Shown: positions 1-8,236 of the stretch, piece after piece
Layout: every line of letters begins with the position of its first letter
How positions within the stretch are numbered: position 1 is the stretch's first letter
Assembly (NCBI GenBank): GCA_903825255.1
Contig: CAIJZZ010000030.1
Span: 1 to 64,000 of the forward strand
DNA from: an uncultured bacterium
GTDB lineage: Bacteria > Patescibacteriota > Minisyncoccia > Phycocordibacterales > UBA9973
Reading direction: 5' to 3'
Length of the DNA: 64,000 nt
Notes under the pieces: model-generated
Databases searched by the model: none
What the model was told of the DNA's origin: nothing
The model's input: only the letters and a program-made list of their open reading frames with translations
Made by a program: the position numbers and the translations under genes

Positions 1-1
1 G

Positions 2-83
2 TGCCCGAGGTGGGAATCGAACCCACATCCCTTGCGAGACACGATTTTAAGTCGTGCGCGTATACCAGTTCCGCCACTCGGGC
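2..83 (-). tRNA. tRNA-Leu (anticodon TAA)
   Basis: Read on the minus strand the segment folds as a complete tRNA: the acceptor stem GCCCGAG pairs with CTCGGGC, the T-loop is GGTTCGATTCC, and the anticodon loop CTTAAAA carries TAA. The discriminator is A73, as expected for tRNA-Leu. The base after A73 is C and the window then ends, so CCA encoding cannot be judged here. The two other tRNAs in the window lack CCA. Confidence 0.95.
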
Positions 84-159
84 ATATTTAAAACAATGAA
101 AATATACGTGAGTATATTTTATATTTTAATTATATATTTTTATTTCAAAATTACAACTG

Positions 160-231
160 AGGCCTGGGCCGGAATTGAACCGGCGTATATTCCTTTTGCA
201 GAGGAATGCCTTACCACTTGGCTACCAGGCC
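160..231 (-). tRNA. tRNA-Cys (anticodon GCA)
   Basis: The minus strand has acceptor arms GGCCTGG and CCAGGCC, a D-arm with GTGGTAAGGC, anticodon stem TTCCT/AGGAA around the loop CTGCAAA (anticodon GCA) and T-loop GGTTCAATTCC. Discriminator U73 is the identity base of tRNA-Cys. CCA is not encoded (CAG follows), so a CCA-adding enzyme is needed. Confidence 0.95.
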
Positions 232-279
232 GATATTATATTTTATCACACGTTTTATTTAACACTAAAGTCTCTCTGA

Positions 280-328
280 GCAGAGGAATGTCATATTCAC
301 TACGCTCTCCCCATTTGGCTGCCAGGCC
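280..328 (-). pseudogene. decayed 5' half of a tRNA-Cys copy
   Basis: About 50 bases upstream of the intact tRNA-Cys on the same strand lies a partial copy: the acceptor strand GGCCTGG, a shared GCCAA D-arm start, and the block ATTCCTCTGC from the anticodon arm. The D-arm is expanded, and no T-arm or 3' acceptor strand follows. It cannot fold as a tRNA and looks like a partial duplication or an insertion scar. Confidence 0.6.
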
Positions 329-339
329 ATTTAACTATC

Positions 340-666
340 TTACTTTGCTCGAAGCAATTCGTCAATTTTTTGGCGATTTTTTTCTCCGAGATCGATTTGA
401 ATATCAATAAAAGGAATTGTTTTCATTTCTAGATTCTTTTTTAAAAATTCACGTAATTCTCCTCTTTTTCGTTTAGCAAAATCTAGCGCATCGTGTTCTT
501 TATTGTCCGGTAGTACGGTGATAAAGATAGTAGCCTTTTTTAGATCAGGAGAGGTAGTACATGAGGTGACGGTGACTAGGGAAGTTCGGTTATTTTCTCT
601 ACCTAAAAATTGTGCTGAGAGTTCCTTTACAAGTTGTGCTACTTTTTGTTGTCTGTCTGTAGGCAT
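340..666 (-). CDS. rbfA: 30S ribosome-binding factor A
   Basis: RbfA is a small KH-fold factor that binds the 30S subunit late in maturation near the 5' end of 16S rRNA. The 108 aa product has the family pattern: a basic N-terminal helix (RQQKVAQLVKELSAQFL), a central strand-rich block with DLKKATIFITVLP, and the closing KRKRGELREFLKK and IPFIDIQIDLGEKN segments. Length is typical. It lies 3 bases downstream of infB on the same strand, the classic infB-rbfA pairing, so it is very probably co-transcribed with infB and the DUF4446 gene. Confidence 0.93.
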   Translation of the reverse strand: MPTDRQQKVAQLVKELSAQFLGRENNRTSLVTVTSCTTSPDLKKATIFITVLPDNKEHDALDFAKRKRGELREFLKKNLEMKTIPFIDIQIDLGEKNRQKIDELLRAK

Positions 667-669
667 AAT

Positions 670-2172
670 TTATTTTTGAGTTATTGAAAAAGCTTCGATA
701 ATATCACCACCCGCGACCTCGATCTTAGACTCGAGCATCATACCGAATTCTGTGCCTTCTTCAACTATAGAAGTTTTAGTTTTACCTTTTTCTAGATTAA
801 CGATTTTTCCACGACCGATTTCATTATCTCGACGAATTAGTTTGACGATACCCATTAAATTAATATGGCCTTCTATAACTTTCCCTCCGACAATTTGTCT
901 TTCTTTTGTGCGACTGAAAGTTTTCAAAATTTTTGCCCGACCAGTTATCTCAGTGGTTTCAATTTTAGGTCTGCGTTTTTCCATCTCTTCTGCTAGCCAT
1001 TCAGTCATTTTATAAATAATATCAAAGAAGGATATAATAATATTTCTTTTTTCTGCGAGTTCTATTGCGCTTTTGTCTCCCTTTACATTAAAACCGATAA
1101 TGATAGCTTCTTCCGCTGCAGCCTTAATATCTGATTCAGAGATTGGGCCGACTCCTTTTTGTACGACTTTAAATAAAGCACTTTCGCTTTTAATTTTTTC
1201 AATTTCTTTTTCAATTGCCTCGATAGATCCCCAGACATCTGCTTTAAGTATAATTGGAATTATTTTTTTATTAGTTTCATTTACATTTGTATTATTTACA
1301 GATTTTTTATTATTTTTATAATTCTCAGCAAATTCTTCGGCCTCACGTTTATTTTCAAAAGATTTGAATTCTGCTCCGATGGCTGGTATTTTATTAAAAC
1401 CAATTAAATGTATTGGAGCGGAAAAAGTAGCTTCATTGATTGGTTTGCCTAAAAAATTTTCTATCATTCGAGTAGAGCAGAGTGCATCCTCTACAACTAT
1501 AGTCATACCTTTTTTTAAAGATCCATTTTTTACAACTAAAGTTGCTTCGATTCCGCGTTTTGGGTCAAGATTAGTTTCAACCACAAAACCTGAAGCATTT
1601 TCAGTCACATTTCCAGTGAAATTTTCCATTTCAGAAAGAATTAAAATTAAAGATAATAAATTATCTACACCCGTACCAACTATTGCTGAAATTTCTGCAA
1701 AAGGCACTTTACCTCCGTAATTTTCTAAATATATTTCATTTTCGGCTAAATCCATTTTTACCTTTTCTATATTGGCTCCAGGCTTATCTATTTTATTGAT
1801 AGCAACAATGAAAGGAATTTTATTATCCATAATTGTTTTATAAGCTTCGATAGTTTGTGGTTTGACGCTGTCCTCAGCTGAAACTATTAAAATAGCAATA
1901 TCAGCGATTTTGGCACCTCTTTCGCGCATTTTTGAGAAAGCCTCATGGCCAGGGGTATCAATAAAAGTTATTTTGCAATCCTTACCATTTTCATCTTTAT
2001 GAACTACTTCATAAGCTGAGATATGTTGAGTGATACCTCCAGCTTCACGATCAACAATATTTGTTTTTCGAATATAATCAAGCAGAGTAGATTTGCCATG
2101 GTCGATATGACCCATGACGACTACGACAGGTGGTCTCTCTATAATATTTTTTTGTGTATCATTTTTATCCAT
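670..2172 (-). CDS. infB: translation initiation factor IF-2 (short form)
   Basis: IF-2 is the GTPase that places initiator fMet-tRNA on the 30S subunit and promotes subunit joining. The P-loop GHIDHGKST is at residues 21-29, with the G3 motif DTPGHE and the G4 motif NKID following, then the beta-barrel domains and C-terminal IF2-C domain. The protein is only 500 aa and starts almost at the G domain, so the long N-terminal extension of most bacterial IF-2 proteins is absent, a common reduction in CPR bacteria. It abuts the DUF4446 gene upstream and rbfA downstream. Confidence 0.96.
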   Translation of the reverse strand: MDKNDTQKNIIERPPVVVVMGHIDHGKSTLLDYIRKTNIVDREAGGITQHISAYEVVHKDENGKDCKITFIDTPGHEAFSKMRERGAKIADIAILIVSAEDSVKPQTIEAYKTIMDNKIPFIVAINKIDKPGANIEKVKMDLAENEIYLENYGGKVPFAEISAIVGTGVDNLLSLILILSEMENFTGNVTENASGFVVETNLDPKRGIEATLVVKNGSLKKGMTIVVEDALCSTRMIENFLGKPINEATFSAPIHLIGFNKIPAIGAEFKSFENKREAEEFAENYKNNKKSVNNTNVNETNKKIIPIILKADVWGSIEAIEKEIEKIKSESALFKVVQKGVGPISESDIKAAAEEAIIIGFNVKGDKSAIELAEKRNIIISFFDIIYKMTEWLAEEMEKRRPKIETTEITGRAKILKTFSRTKERQIVGGKVIEGHINLMGIVKLIRRDNEIGRGKIVNLEKGKTKTSIVEEGTEFGMMLESKIEVAGGDIIEAFSITQK

Positions 2173-2631
2173 TTATTTAATTGAAGCTTTTTTTAAAGCA
2201 TCTTTTTCTTCATTGGTGAGTTCGTATTCTGAATTTCCATTTTTAATTGGTTTAGCAAATATACTCATTCGCTCTCGTGAATATAAACTGGAAATAACCA
2301 CCCCATTATTTTCTTCATTCATCATACCGATAGCAAAACTCTGATTACCTCCTTGATCTGGAAAAGGATTAAAACGAATGACCTCCAGTCCCTGGATACT
2401 TTTTTTAAGTTTTTTATTTATTACGATAAGTTCCTTTTCTGTATTTTCTTTAGACTCTTTTAATTTTTGAATATCTTTTTCAAGATTAAAAATTGTGTCT
2501 TCTAAATCTTTAGCTTTTTTACCTAAAAAGAATTTTTTTAAACGTTTTTCTGTTTTGACAATCCAAATAACTTCAATTAGAATGATGACTCCTAGAAAAA
2601 TAAAAAAAGCGATTTCGAGCTTTGTGTTCAT
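2173..2631 (-). CDS. DUF4446 family membrane-anchored coiled-coil protein
   Basis: The 152 aa product has one N-terminal membrane segment (about residues 8-25), a Lys/Glu-rich coiled coil (about 35-85), and a C-terminal domain with the DUF4446 signature: an IRFNPF..QGGNQSFAIGM-like block, NNGVVISSLYSRE, and a terminal YELTNEEKDALK. The family has no assigned function; in Firmicutes it also occurs as a single-pass membrane protein. It is the first gene of the unit with infB and rbfA, abutting infB. A -10-like TAGTAT lies eight bases before the ATG on the minus strand. Confidence 0.75.
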   Translation of the reverse strand: MNTKLEIAFFIFLGVIILIEVIWIVKTEKRLKKFFLGKKAKDLEDTIFNLEKDIQKLKESKENTEKELIVINKKLKKSIQGLEVIRFNPFPDQGGNQSFAIGMMNEENNGVVISSLYSRERMSIFAKPIKNGNSEYELTNEEKDALKKASIK

Positions 2632-2656
2632 GATAATTAATACTATACTATAAATA

Positions 2657-4111
2657 ATGATAAAATCAAAGGAAATTTATTTAGATTATGCATCTGCGAC
2701 TCCTATTGAAAGAGAGGTAATTGAAGTTATTCATAAGTCCTTAAAAGAGGATTTTGCGAATCCGAGCGCAATACATAAAAATGGAGTACAAGTAAAAAAT
2801 AAATTAGAAAAAGCTCGAGAGGAAATTGCTGAAATTTTAGGTGTTCATATGGATGAAATTGTTTTTACTTCATCAGCCACTGAATCAAATAATTTAGCGA
2901 TCTTAGGTATCGTAAAAAAGTTCACCGAGCTATTTCTTGAAATGCACACATATTCGCCTGCTGGCGAATTGCTCTGCTCGGCTCGTCAGCCTGCGCAAGG
3001 CATTTCAAAAAATACTCGCCGAACTTTTTTATTACCACATATTGTGACGACAAATATTGAGCATCCAGCCGTGTTAGAAGTTTGTAAATATTTAGAAGAA
3101 ACTAAACTAGCAGAAGTAACTTATGTAGCCGTAGAAAAAAATGGGATTGTAGATCCTAAAAAAATTAAGAATGCTTTAAAAGAAAATACAATTTTAGTTT
3201 CTGTGATGTATGCCAATAATGAAATCGGTACTATTCAGCCGATTATGGAAATTGCCAAAGAGATAAGGCATTACAGAAAAGCAAAGACAGAAAGTTTTTC
3301 GAATGGTCTGGCCGAGTCTGCGAAGCAGACGAAGGAGGACCGAGGACCTGAGAAAAATTTACTGACTTTGCGTTCTTTACCTTTTTTCCACACTGATGCC
3401 ACGCAGGCCATAAATTATTTACCTATTAAGGTGGAAAAGTTAGGAGTTGATTTAATGTCTTTTAATGGTAGTAAAATATATGGACCAAAAGGTACCGGTG
3501 TTTTATTTATAAAAAGAAATATACTGATAAACAGTATTTCATTTGGCGGAGAACAAGAGCTTGGATTAAGGCCTGGGACAGAGAATGTTGCCAATATTTT
3601 GGGCCTAGCGGAAGCATTAAAAATCACTGAAAAAGTTAAAGAAAAAGAAACAGCACGTTTAATTAAACTTCGAGATTATTTTATTAAAGAATTATTTAAT
3701 CTACAAAATCAAAATAAGAAATTTTCTCGGGTCCTCGGTCTGGGGCCAGACCAGCTCGAAAATCTTTATTTTGATTTTGTAATTAATGGTGATTCAAAAA
3801 ATCGTTTACCAAATAATGTAAATATTACAATACCCCAAATACCAAGCGATTTATTATTATTAGAATTATCTGCGCGAGGAATTTATGTTTCAGAAAAAAG
3901 CGCTTGTAAGTCAGGAGATAAAGCTAGTTCTTATGTTATTAATGCTTTAAATGGAAATAAAATTAAAGCTAAAAAAATTTGTACCAAAAAGGATATGGAA
4001 AACAATTCTCTTCGATTTTCTTTAGGTAGAGGGACAACAAAAGCAGATATTGATTATACTCTTAAAGCGCTATCTGAGATTTTGACTAAACTAAAAAAAT
4101 GGTATAATTAG
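2657..4111 (+). CDS. cysteine desulfurase (NifS/IscS type) with three repeat-derived insertions
   Basis: This PLP enzyme takes sulfur from cysteine as an enzyme persulfide for tRNA thiolation and Fe-S assembly. Visible hallmarks are LDYASATP near the N-terminus, TSSATESNNLAI, HTDATQAI, the PLP lysine in NGSKIYGPKGTGV, and the mobile-loop cysteine in KSACKSGD at about residue 416. At 484 aa it is roughly 90 residues longer than usual. The excess sits in three blocks at about residues 88-123, 213-235 and 355-369, each over a G+C-rich palindromic DNA element. The fold motifs on both sides stay in frame, so the gene is probably active. It may supply sulfur to MnmA at 20.3 kb, which carries the same element. 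Confidence 0.9.
   Translation: MIKSKEIYLDYASATPIEREVIEVIHKSLKEDFANPSAIHKNGVQVKNKLEKAREEIAEILGVHMDEIVFTSSATESNNLAILGIVKKFTELFLEMHTYSPAGELLCSARQPAQGISKNTRRTFLLPHIVTTNIEHPAVLEVCKYLEETKLAEVTYVAVEKNGIVDPKKIKNALKENTILVSVMYANNEIGTIQPIMEIAKEIRHYRKAKTESFSNGLAESAKQTKEDRGPEKNLLTLRSLPFFHTDATQAINYLPIKVEKLGVDLMSFNGSKIYGPKGTGVLFIKRNILINSISFGGEQELGLRPGTENVANILGLAEALKITEKVKEKETARLIKLRDYFIKELFNLQNQNKKFSRVLGLGPDQLENLYFDFVINGDSKNRLPNNVNITIPQIPSDLLLLELSARGIYVSEKSACKSGDKASSYVINALNGNKIKAKKICTKKDMENNSLRFSLGRGTTKADIDYTLKALSEILTKLKKWYN
2920..3024 (+). repeat. large in-frame palindromic element in the cysteine desulfurase gene
   Basis: Two arms of about 25 bases (2920-2945 and 3000-3024) are imperfect inverted copies: GCATTTCAA(G/A)AAATA followed by a CTCGG/CTCGC..GAAC block. 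Between them lies a nested hairpin, ATTCGCC/GGCGAAT, and a G+C-rich stretch. The element adds about 35 codons without breaking the frame. Confidence 0.7.
3295..3360 (+). repeat. palindromic element family A, copy 1 (in-frame)
   Basis: The copy starts TTTTTCGAATGGTCTGGCC and ends GACCGAGGACCTGAGAAAAA, with an inner GTCTGC/GCAGAC hairpin. It encodes NGLAE...EDRGPEK. The same ends, in the same reading phase, recur in mnmA at 20675-20735. Confidence 0.8.
3721..3763 (-). repeat. palindromic element family A, copy 3 (inverted, shortened core)
   Basis: The reverse complement reads TTTTCGAGCTGGTCTGGCCC, then CAGACCGAGGACCCGAGAAA: the same two ends as copy 1 with a shorter centre and opposite orientation. 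It still keeps the desulfurase frame open. Confidence 0.7.
4082..4108 (+). promoter_or_regulatory. promoter, leaderless (TTGACT / TGG-TATAAT)
   Basis: TTGACT at 4082-4087, a 15-base spacer, and extended -10 TGGTATAAT ending at 4108. Six bases (TAGGCT) separate the -10 from the ATG at 4115, so transcription should start at the A of ATG. Confidence 0.6.
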
Positions 4112-4114
4112 GCT

Positions 4115-4879
4115 ATGGATATGAAAGATTTAAATAAATCCCAATTAATAATGCTGGCACTATTGCTAAGCTTTGTCACATCTATTGCCACTGGTATCGT
4201 GACTGTTACTTTAATGCAACAAGCTCCAGAATCGATAACCGTACCGATCAATCGGATTATTCGACAAACAGTTGAAAAAATAGTACCAGGTGAAAACAAA
4301 TCCACTGTGCAGACGGTAGTCATAAAAGAAGAAGATCTAGTAGTAGATGCAATCGCTAAAAACCAATCTACTATTTTTAATATTACTAAACAGTCTATAG
4401 ATGATAGTGGTAATCAAATAGAAGTTTCAGCTGGAAAAGGTTTTGTAATTTCTAAAGATGGTGTTATCGTTGCAGATGCGACATTAGTGCCAGATAAAGA
4501 AGTTTATTTTGTAAAAAATAATAGCGGAAAATTTAAGGCTGACTTTTTTTCTACCGACAAAGCAGGATTTTCTTTTTTGAAAATTGGAGCACCACTTGAT
4601 GAAAAAAATAAATTGACTTATACTATTCCAACTTTTGGAAATTTAGATGATATGAAAGCTGGCCAGAAAATTATTGTCCTAGGAAATTCAGTTTCTTCTT
4701 TTATTTATGATGGATCAAAGGATCTTAGAATTAGTGGTGCTAAATCAAACGGTGGAGGATTAGTGCTTGATTTAGACGGTGATGTATTAGGTATGGTATT
4801 ATCCGGTGATACAGCTTCTTTTATTTCAATTTCAGCTATCAATAGTATTTTAATACCAGCTGAAGTACCAAAAGTCTAA
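4115..4879 (+). CDS. membrane-anchored HtrA-like pseudoprotease
   Basis: The 254 aa product has one N-terminal membrane segment (about residues 12-34), an extracytoplasmic linker, and a domain resembling the trypsin-fold core of HtrA/DegP. GKGFVISKDGVIVADATLV aligns with the block that normally ends in the catalytic His, GFSFLKI with the block carrying the catalytic Asp (DLAVLKI), and SNGGGLVLDLDGDVLGMV with the GNSGGPL block of the nucleophile Ser. All three catalytic positions look replaced (no His, D to G, S to G). It is therefore probably a non-catalytic binding or scaffold protein on the outer face of the membrane. The HtrA assignment rests on motif spacing and needs a profile search. 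Confidence 0.65.
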   Translation: MDMKDLNKSQLIMLALLLSFVTSIATGIVTVTLMQQAPESITVPINRIIRQTVEKIVPGENKSTVQTVVIKEEDLVVDAIAKNQSTIFNITKQSIDDSGNQIEVSAGKGFVISKDGVIVADATLVPDKEVYFVKNNSGKFKADFFSTDKAGFSFLKIGAPLDEKNKLTYTIPTFGNLDDMKAGQKIIVLGNSVSSFIYDGSKDLRISGAKSNGGGLVLDLDGDVLGMVLSGDTASFISISAINSILIPAEVPKV

Positions 4880-4892
4880 AAATATATACTTG

Positions 4893-4993
4893 TCCCGTAC
4901 TAAATTTTTGAGTAAATATTATAACGATTAAATATAATTAAAAAGAAAAAAGAAATAAAAATTATTAAAAGAAGTTTAAAATTTTAGTACTGG
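4893..4993 (+). promoter_or_regulatory. inverted repeat enclosing the leader of the Clp ATPase gene
   Basis: CCCGTACTAAATTTT at 4894-4908 is inversely repeated as AAAATTTTAGTACTGGG at 4977-4993, which ends directly before the ATG at 4995. The arms could pair in RNA and mask the start region, or form a DNA dyad. No CIRCE element (TTAGCACTC-N9-GAGTGCTAA) is present. Confidence 0.4.
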
Positions 4994-4994
4994 G

Positions 4995-7676
4995 ATGCCA
5001 CCATTAAATAAATTTACAACTAAAGCAAAAGAATCAATAAAAAAAGCACATGAATTAGCTATTGAACGTGGGCAAAATCATGTTTCTTCGATGCATTTAC
5101 TAGCAGCACTTTTACTCCAAGAAGAGTCTATGGTTGATTCCATTTTAAATAAATTAGAAGTCGATACAATGCTTTTAACTGATAATATTTTAGAGGCTAT
5201 AGAAATACCAGAATCTCGCAGTACAATTTCTCCTGCTTATCAGCTTTATTTAAATCCAGATCTTGCACAAGTCATTGAACATTCTGTAAAATTAGCAGAA
5301 TATTTAAAGGATGAATTTGTTTCAACTGAGCATCTTTTTTTGGCGATTTTAGAATTTGGTGGTGATGCTCGTGATATTTTAATACGTTTTAAAATTCAAA
5401 AAGAAAAAGTAATGAAAGTATTAGAAGAACTTCGAAGTCAAGATGTTTCTGATGTAAGTGAACCGAAAAAATTTAAATTAATTTTAAAATATACTCGTAA
5501 TCTTACTAAGCTAGCCAAGGAAGATAAATTGGATCCAGTTATTGGCCGGGATAATGAAATAATGCGCATAATGCAAATTCTATCTCGTCGTACTAAAAAT
5601 AATCCGATTTTAATTGGAGAAGCTGGGACTGGTAAAACAGCTGTCGTAGAAGGTCTCGCTCAACGTATCGCCAAGAATAATGTACCTGAGTCATTAAAAG
5701 ATAAGGAATTAGTTTCTTTAGATTTGGGTTCTCTTATTGCTGGGACAAAATATCGCGGAGAATTTGAAGAAAGATTAAAAGGAATTATGAAAGAAATTGA
5801 AAGGGCTGATGGTAAAATAATTCTTTTTATTGATGAAATACATACTATCGTCGGAGCAGGTGGTGCTGAAGGTACGATGGATGCTTCTAACATGATTAAA
5901 CCAGCGCTTTCCCGCGGAGAATTACGAGCAATCGGGGCGACAACCTTAAAAGAATATCAAAAGCATATTGAGAAAGATATGGCGCTCGCTCGTCGTTTTC
6001 AACCAGTCTATATTGATGAGCCAACAGTCGAAGATGCAATTACTATCTTGCGAGGTTTAAAAGAAAAGTATGAACTTTTTCATGGTGTGCGTATTACTGA
6101 TGATGCGATAGTTGCAGCCGTGAATCTTTCAACTCGCTATATCACGAATAGATTTTTACCAGACAAAGCGGTGGATTTGATTGATGAAGCTTCTTCTTCT
6201 TTGAAAATGATGTTGGAAAATAAACCGCCAGTACTCGAGGAAGCACATCGTAAAATAATGAGTTTGGAAATCGAAAAAGAGGCTTTAAAAAAAGAAGTGG
6301 AGAGTGATAGTATAGAAGGTAAAAATATAAAAAATCGTATTAAAGATATTGATAAAGAAATTGGTAATTTAAAAGAAAAAACCAAAGAATTAGAATTGAA
6401 ATGGCAGAATGAAAAAAATATTGTGCTTGAAATTCGTTCTATTAAAAAAGAAATGGAAGTGATGCGACTAGAAGCAGAAAATGCTGAAATGCGAGCTGAT
6501 TTAGCACATGCCGCAGAAGTGCGTTATGGCACAATGCCGGAATTAAAAAAGAGACTGGAGGAAAAGCTTTTGAAGTTAAAAAAATTACAAAAATCACGTC
6601 GAATCTTAAAAGAAGAAATTACAGCCGAAGATATTGCGGAAGTGGTTTCTCGTTGGACTGGAATTCCGCTTACTAAAATGCTCGAAGAAGAGCGCTTAAA
6701 ATTAGAAAAAATGGAATTAGAATTAGGTAAAAGAGTTATTGGACAAGATGAAGCTATTAAAAGGATTTCAGATGTTATACGACGTTCTAGGGCTGGAATC
6801 TCTGACCCGAATCGTCCGATTGGTTCTTTTATTTTTTTAGGCCCGACAGGTGTTGGAAAAACAGAATTAACTAAGGCCTTGAGTCAGTTTATGTTTAATG
6901 ATGATAAGGCACTCATTCGAGTCGATATGTCTGAATATATGGAACGTCATTCTGTTTCAAAATTAATTGGTTCACCACCGGGTTATGTTGGTTATGAAGA
7001 AGCCGGTCAGCTTACGGAAGCAGTCAGACACAGACCTTATTCTGTAGTCTTATTTGATGAAATTGAAAAAGCACATCCAGAAGTTTTCAATATGCTTTTA
7101 CAGGTACTTGATGAAGGTAGATTAACAGATGGTAAAGGGAGAGTCGTTAATTTTAAAAATACAATTATTATTCTTACTTCGAATCTAGGATCACAATTTG
7201 TGGAGAAAATGGAATCAATTGGATTTTCGAATAATTCAAATAAACAGGATTATAGTCAGACCAAAGAAAAAGTACTCGAAGCTTTAAAAGAAAGTTTTCG
7301 TCCAGAATTTTTAAATCGATTAGATGAAATAATCGTCTTTGATATTTTATCCGAAGAAGCAATTAAAAATATTGTAGACTTGAGGCTTGAAGTAGTTAAA
7401 GACAGATTGATCACTAAAGGCATTGGATTTAAAATTTCAAATGAGGCCTTGTCTTATCTGGCGAAGGAAGGATACAATCCACACTATGGGGCTAGACCAC
7501 TTAATCGTTTGATTCAAAATAAAATATTAAATCCAATTGCTTCATATATTATTTCCAATAAAGTAAAGAAAGGGGATATGGTTGTTGTCTCAGTTAAGAA
7601 TGATGAACTTCTAATTGAGGGCCAAAAAGGTAGAGTGAAAAGTTCTATTCAAGTCGATTCAAAAAATAAAGTTTAA
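4995..7676 (+). CDS. clpB/clpC: Hsp100/Clp ATPase with ClpB-type middle domain and ClpC-type IGF loop
   Basis: The 893 aa protein has a Clp N domain (about 1-145), a first AAA+ module with Walker A GEAGTGKT (about 209-216) and Walker [10 protein letters not shown], a long coiled-coil middle domain (about 405-545, ClpB length), and a second AAA+ module with GPTGVGKT (about 616-623) and VLFDEIEKA. Between the second Walker B and sensor regions lies ESIGFSNN at about residue 741. That is the place where ClpA/ClpC carry the IGF/VGF loop that docks on ClpP and where ClpB has none. The protein therefore mixes disaggregase and protease-partner traits. No clpP is in this window. Confidence 0.9.
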   Translation: MPPLNKFTTKAKESIKKAHELAIERGQNHVSSMHLLAALLLQEESMVDSILNKLEVDTMLLTDNILEAIEIPESRSTISPAYQLYLNPDLAQVIEHSVKLAEYLKDEFVSTEHLFLAILEFGGDARDILIRFKIQKEKVMKVLEELRSQDVSDVSEPKKFKLILKYTRNLTKLAKEDKLDPVIGRDNEIMRIMQILSRRTKNNPILIGEAGTGKTAVVEGLAQRIAKNNVPESLKDKELVSLDLGSLIAGTKYRGEFEERLKGIMKEIERADGKIILFIDEIHTIVGAGGAEGTMDASNMIKPALSRGELRAIGATTLKEYQKHIEKDMALARRFQPVYIDEPTVEDAITILRGLKEKYELFHGVRITDDAIVAAVNLSTRYITNRFLPDKAVDLIDEASSSLKMMLENKPPVLEEAHRKIMSLEIEKEALKKEVESDSIEGKNIKNRIKDIDKEIGNLKEKTKELELKWQNEKNIVLEIRSIKKEMEVMRLEAENAEMRADLAHAAEVRYGTMPELKKRLEEKLLKLKKLQKSRRILKEEITAEDIAEVVSRWTGIPLTKMLEEERLKLEKMELELGKRVIGQDEAIKRISDVIRRSRAGISDPNRPIGSFIFLGPTGVGKTELTKALSQFMFNDDKALIRVDMSEYMERHSVSKLIGSPPGYVGYEEAGQLTEAVRHRPYSVVLFDEIEKAHPEVFNMLLQVLDEGRLTDGKGRVVNFKNTIIILTSNLGSQFVEKMESIGFSNNSNKQDYSQTKEKVLEALKESFRPEFLNRLDEIIVFDILSEEAIKNIVDLRLEVVKDRLITKGIGFKISNEALSYLAKEGYNPHYGARPLNRLIQNKILNPIASYIISNKVKKGDMVVVSVKNDELLIEGQKGRVKSSIQVDSKNKV

Positions 7677-7970
7677 AAATATACTATTTAAGCTATAATA
7701 TGAAACACTTAATAATTATCCACAGTTATTTTGTGTAGTTTTAGCTTTATATGTTATAAATAAATTATGGTTAATATGATACAAATAAAGAAATATTCTG
7801 TTGCCAAAGCTGTTTTCTTTTTCAATCTTCTTAAAATAGAAGGTTGATATTTGTGTTGTAAAAATTCTCTTAATATATACAAAACAAACACCAGCCTTCT
7901 AGCTGGTTTTGTTCTTTTAGTTTTAAGAGTTCTTTAATAATTAAATAATAAATTTTAAAAAAGGAGGAAA
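7677..7970. other. non-coding gap before the small Cys protein
   Basis: This 294-base A+T-rich gap holds no convincing ORF. It contains one TTATCCACA sequence at 7717-7725 that matches a DnaA box (a single copy, possibly chance), and a short hairpin ACCAGC/GCTGGT followed by TTTTGTTCTTTT near 7890-7915 that may be a terminator or attenuator. The strong Shine-Dalgarno AAGGAGGA sits at 7961-7968. Confidence 0.5.
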
Positions 7971-8186
7971 ATGTCAAAAATTAAAATTGCTCTTTCTTGT
8001 TGTGAAGGAAAAGAAAAATCAGGAAATTGCTTAAGGGATCTATGTCCGCATTATGATAAAGCGAAGTATAGAATAATAGGTAGTTGGCCATATGTAGGAA
8101 CAGGCTTTGGAAATCTATATGGGAATCCCGGCCATGGTCATTTTCTTACGGGAGTACGAGAGGATCTTGCAAAAAAATCCAAATAA
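7971..8186 (+). CDS. small Cys-containing protein of unknown function
   Basis: The 71 aa product is not recognised. It starts MSKIKIALSCCEGKEK and has four cysteines (10, 11, 20, 25) and a nearby His, in the order CC-x8-C-x4-C-x-H, which could bind a metal. The C-terminal half is Gly/Tyr-rich. The start is supported by the best Shine-Dalgarno in the region (AAGGAGGA, about five bases upstream), which is unusual here because many genes appear leaderless. A long leader precedes it, and a factor-independent terminator follows 18 bases after the stop. Confidence 0.6.
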   Translation: MSKIKIALSCCEGKEKSGNCLRDLCPHYDKAKYRIIGSWPYVGTGFGNLYGNPGHGHFLTGVREDLAKKSK

Positions 8187-8203
8187 CTTCCATAATTTTA
8201 TTT

Positions 8204-8236
8204 AAAGGAATCTTTTTAGATTCCTTTTTTATTTTT
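8204..8236. terminator. bidirectional terminator between convergent genes
   Basis: AAAGGAATC and GATTCCTTT form a nine-base stem around TTTTTA, followed by a T-rich run. The stem also encodes the last codons of the minus-strand ATPase. Confidence 0.75.

Noticed and set aside
280-328. A second functional tRNA-Cys gene
   Set aside because: Only the 5' half is recognisable; there is no T-arm and no 3' acceptor strand, so it cannot fold as a tRNA.
4995-7676. CIRCE or CtsR operator upstream of the Clp ATPase
   Set aside because: Neither the CIRCE consensus nor a tandem CtsR heptad is present; only the leader inverted repeat is seen.
7717-7725. Replication origin suggested by a DnaA box (TTATCCACA)
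   Set aside because: A single box without a cluster, an unwinding element or dnaA/dnaN neighbours; one match in an A+T-rich genome is expected by chance.
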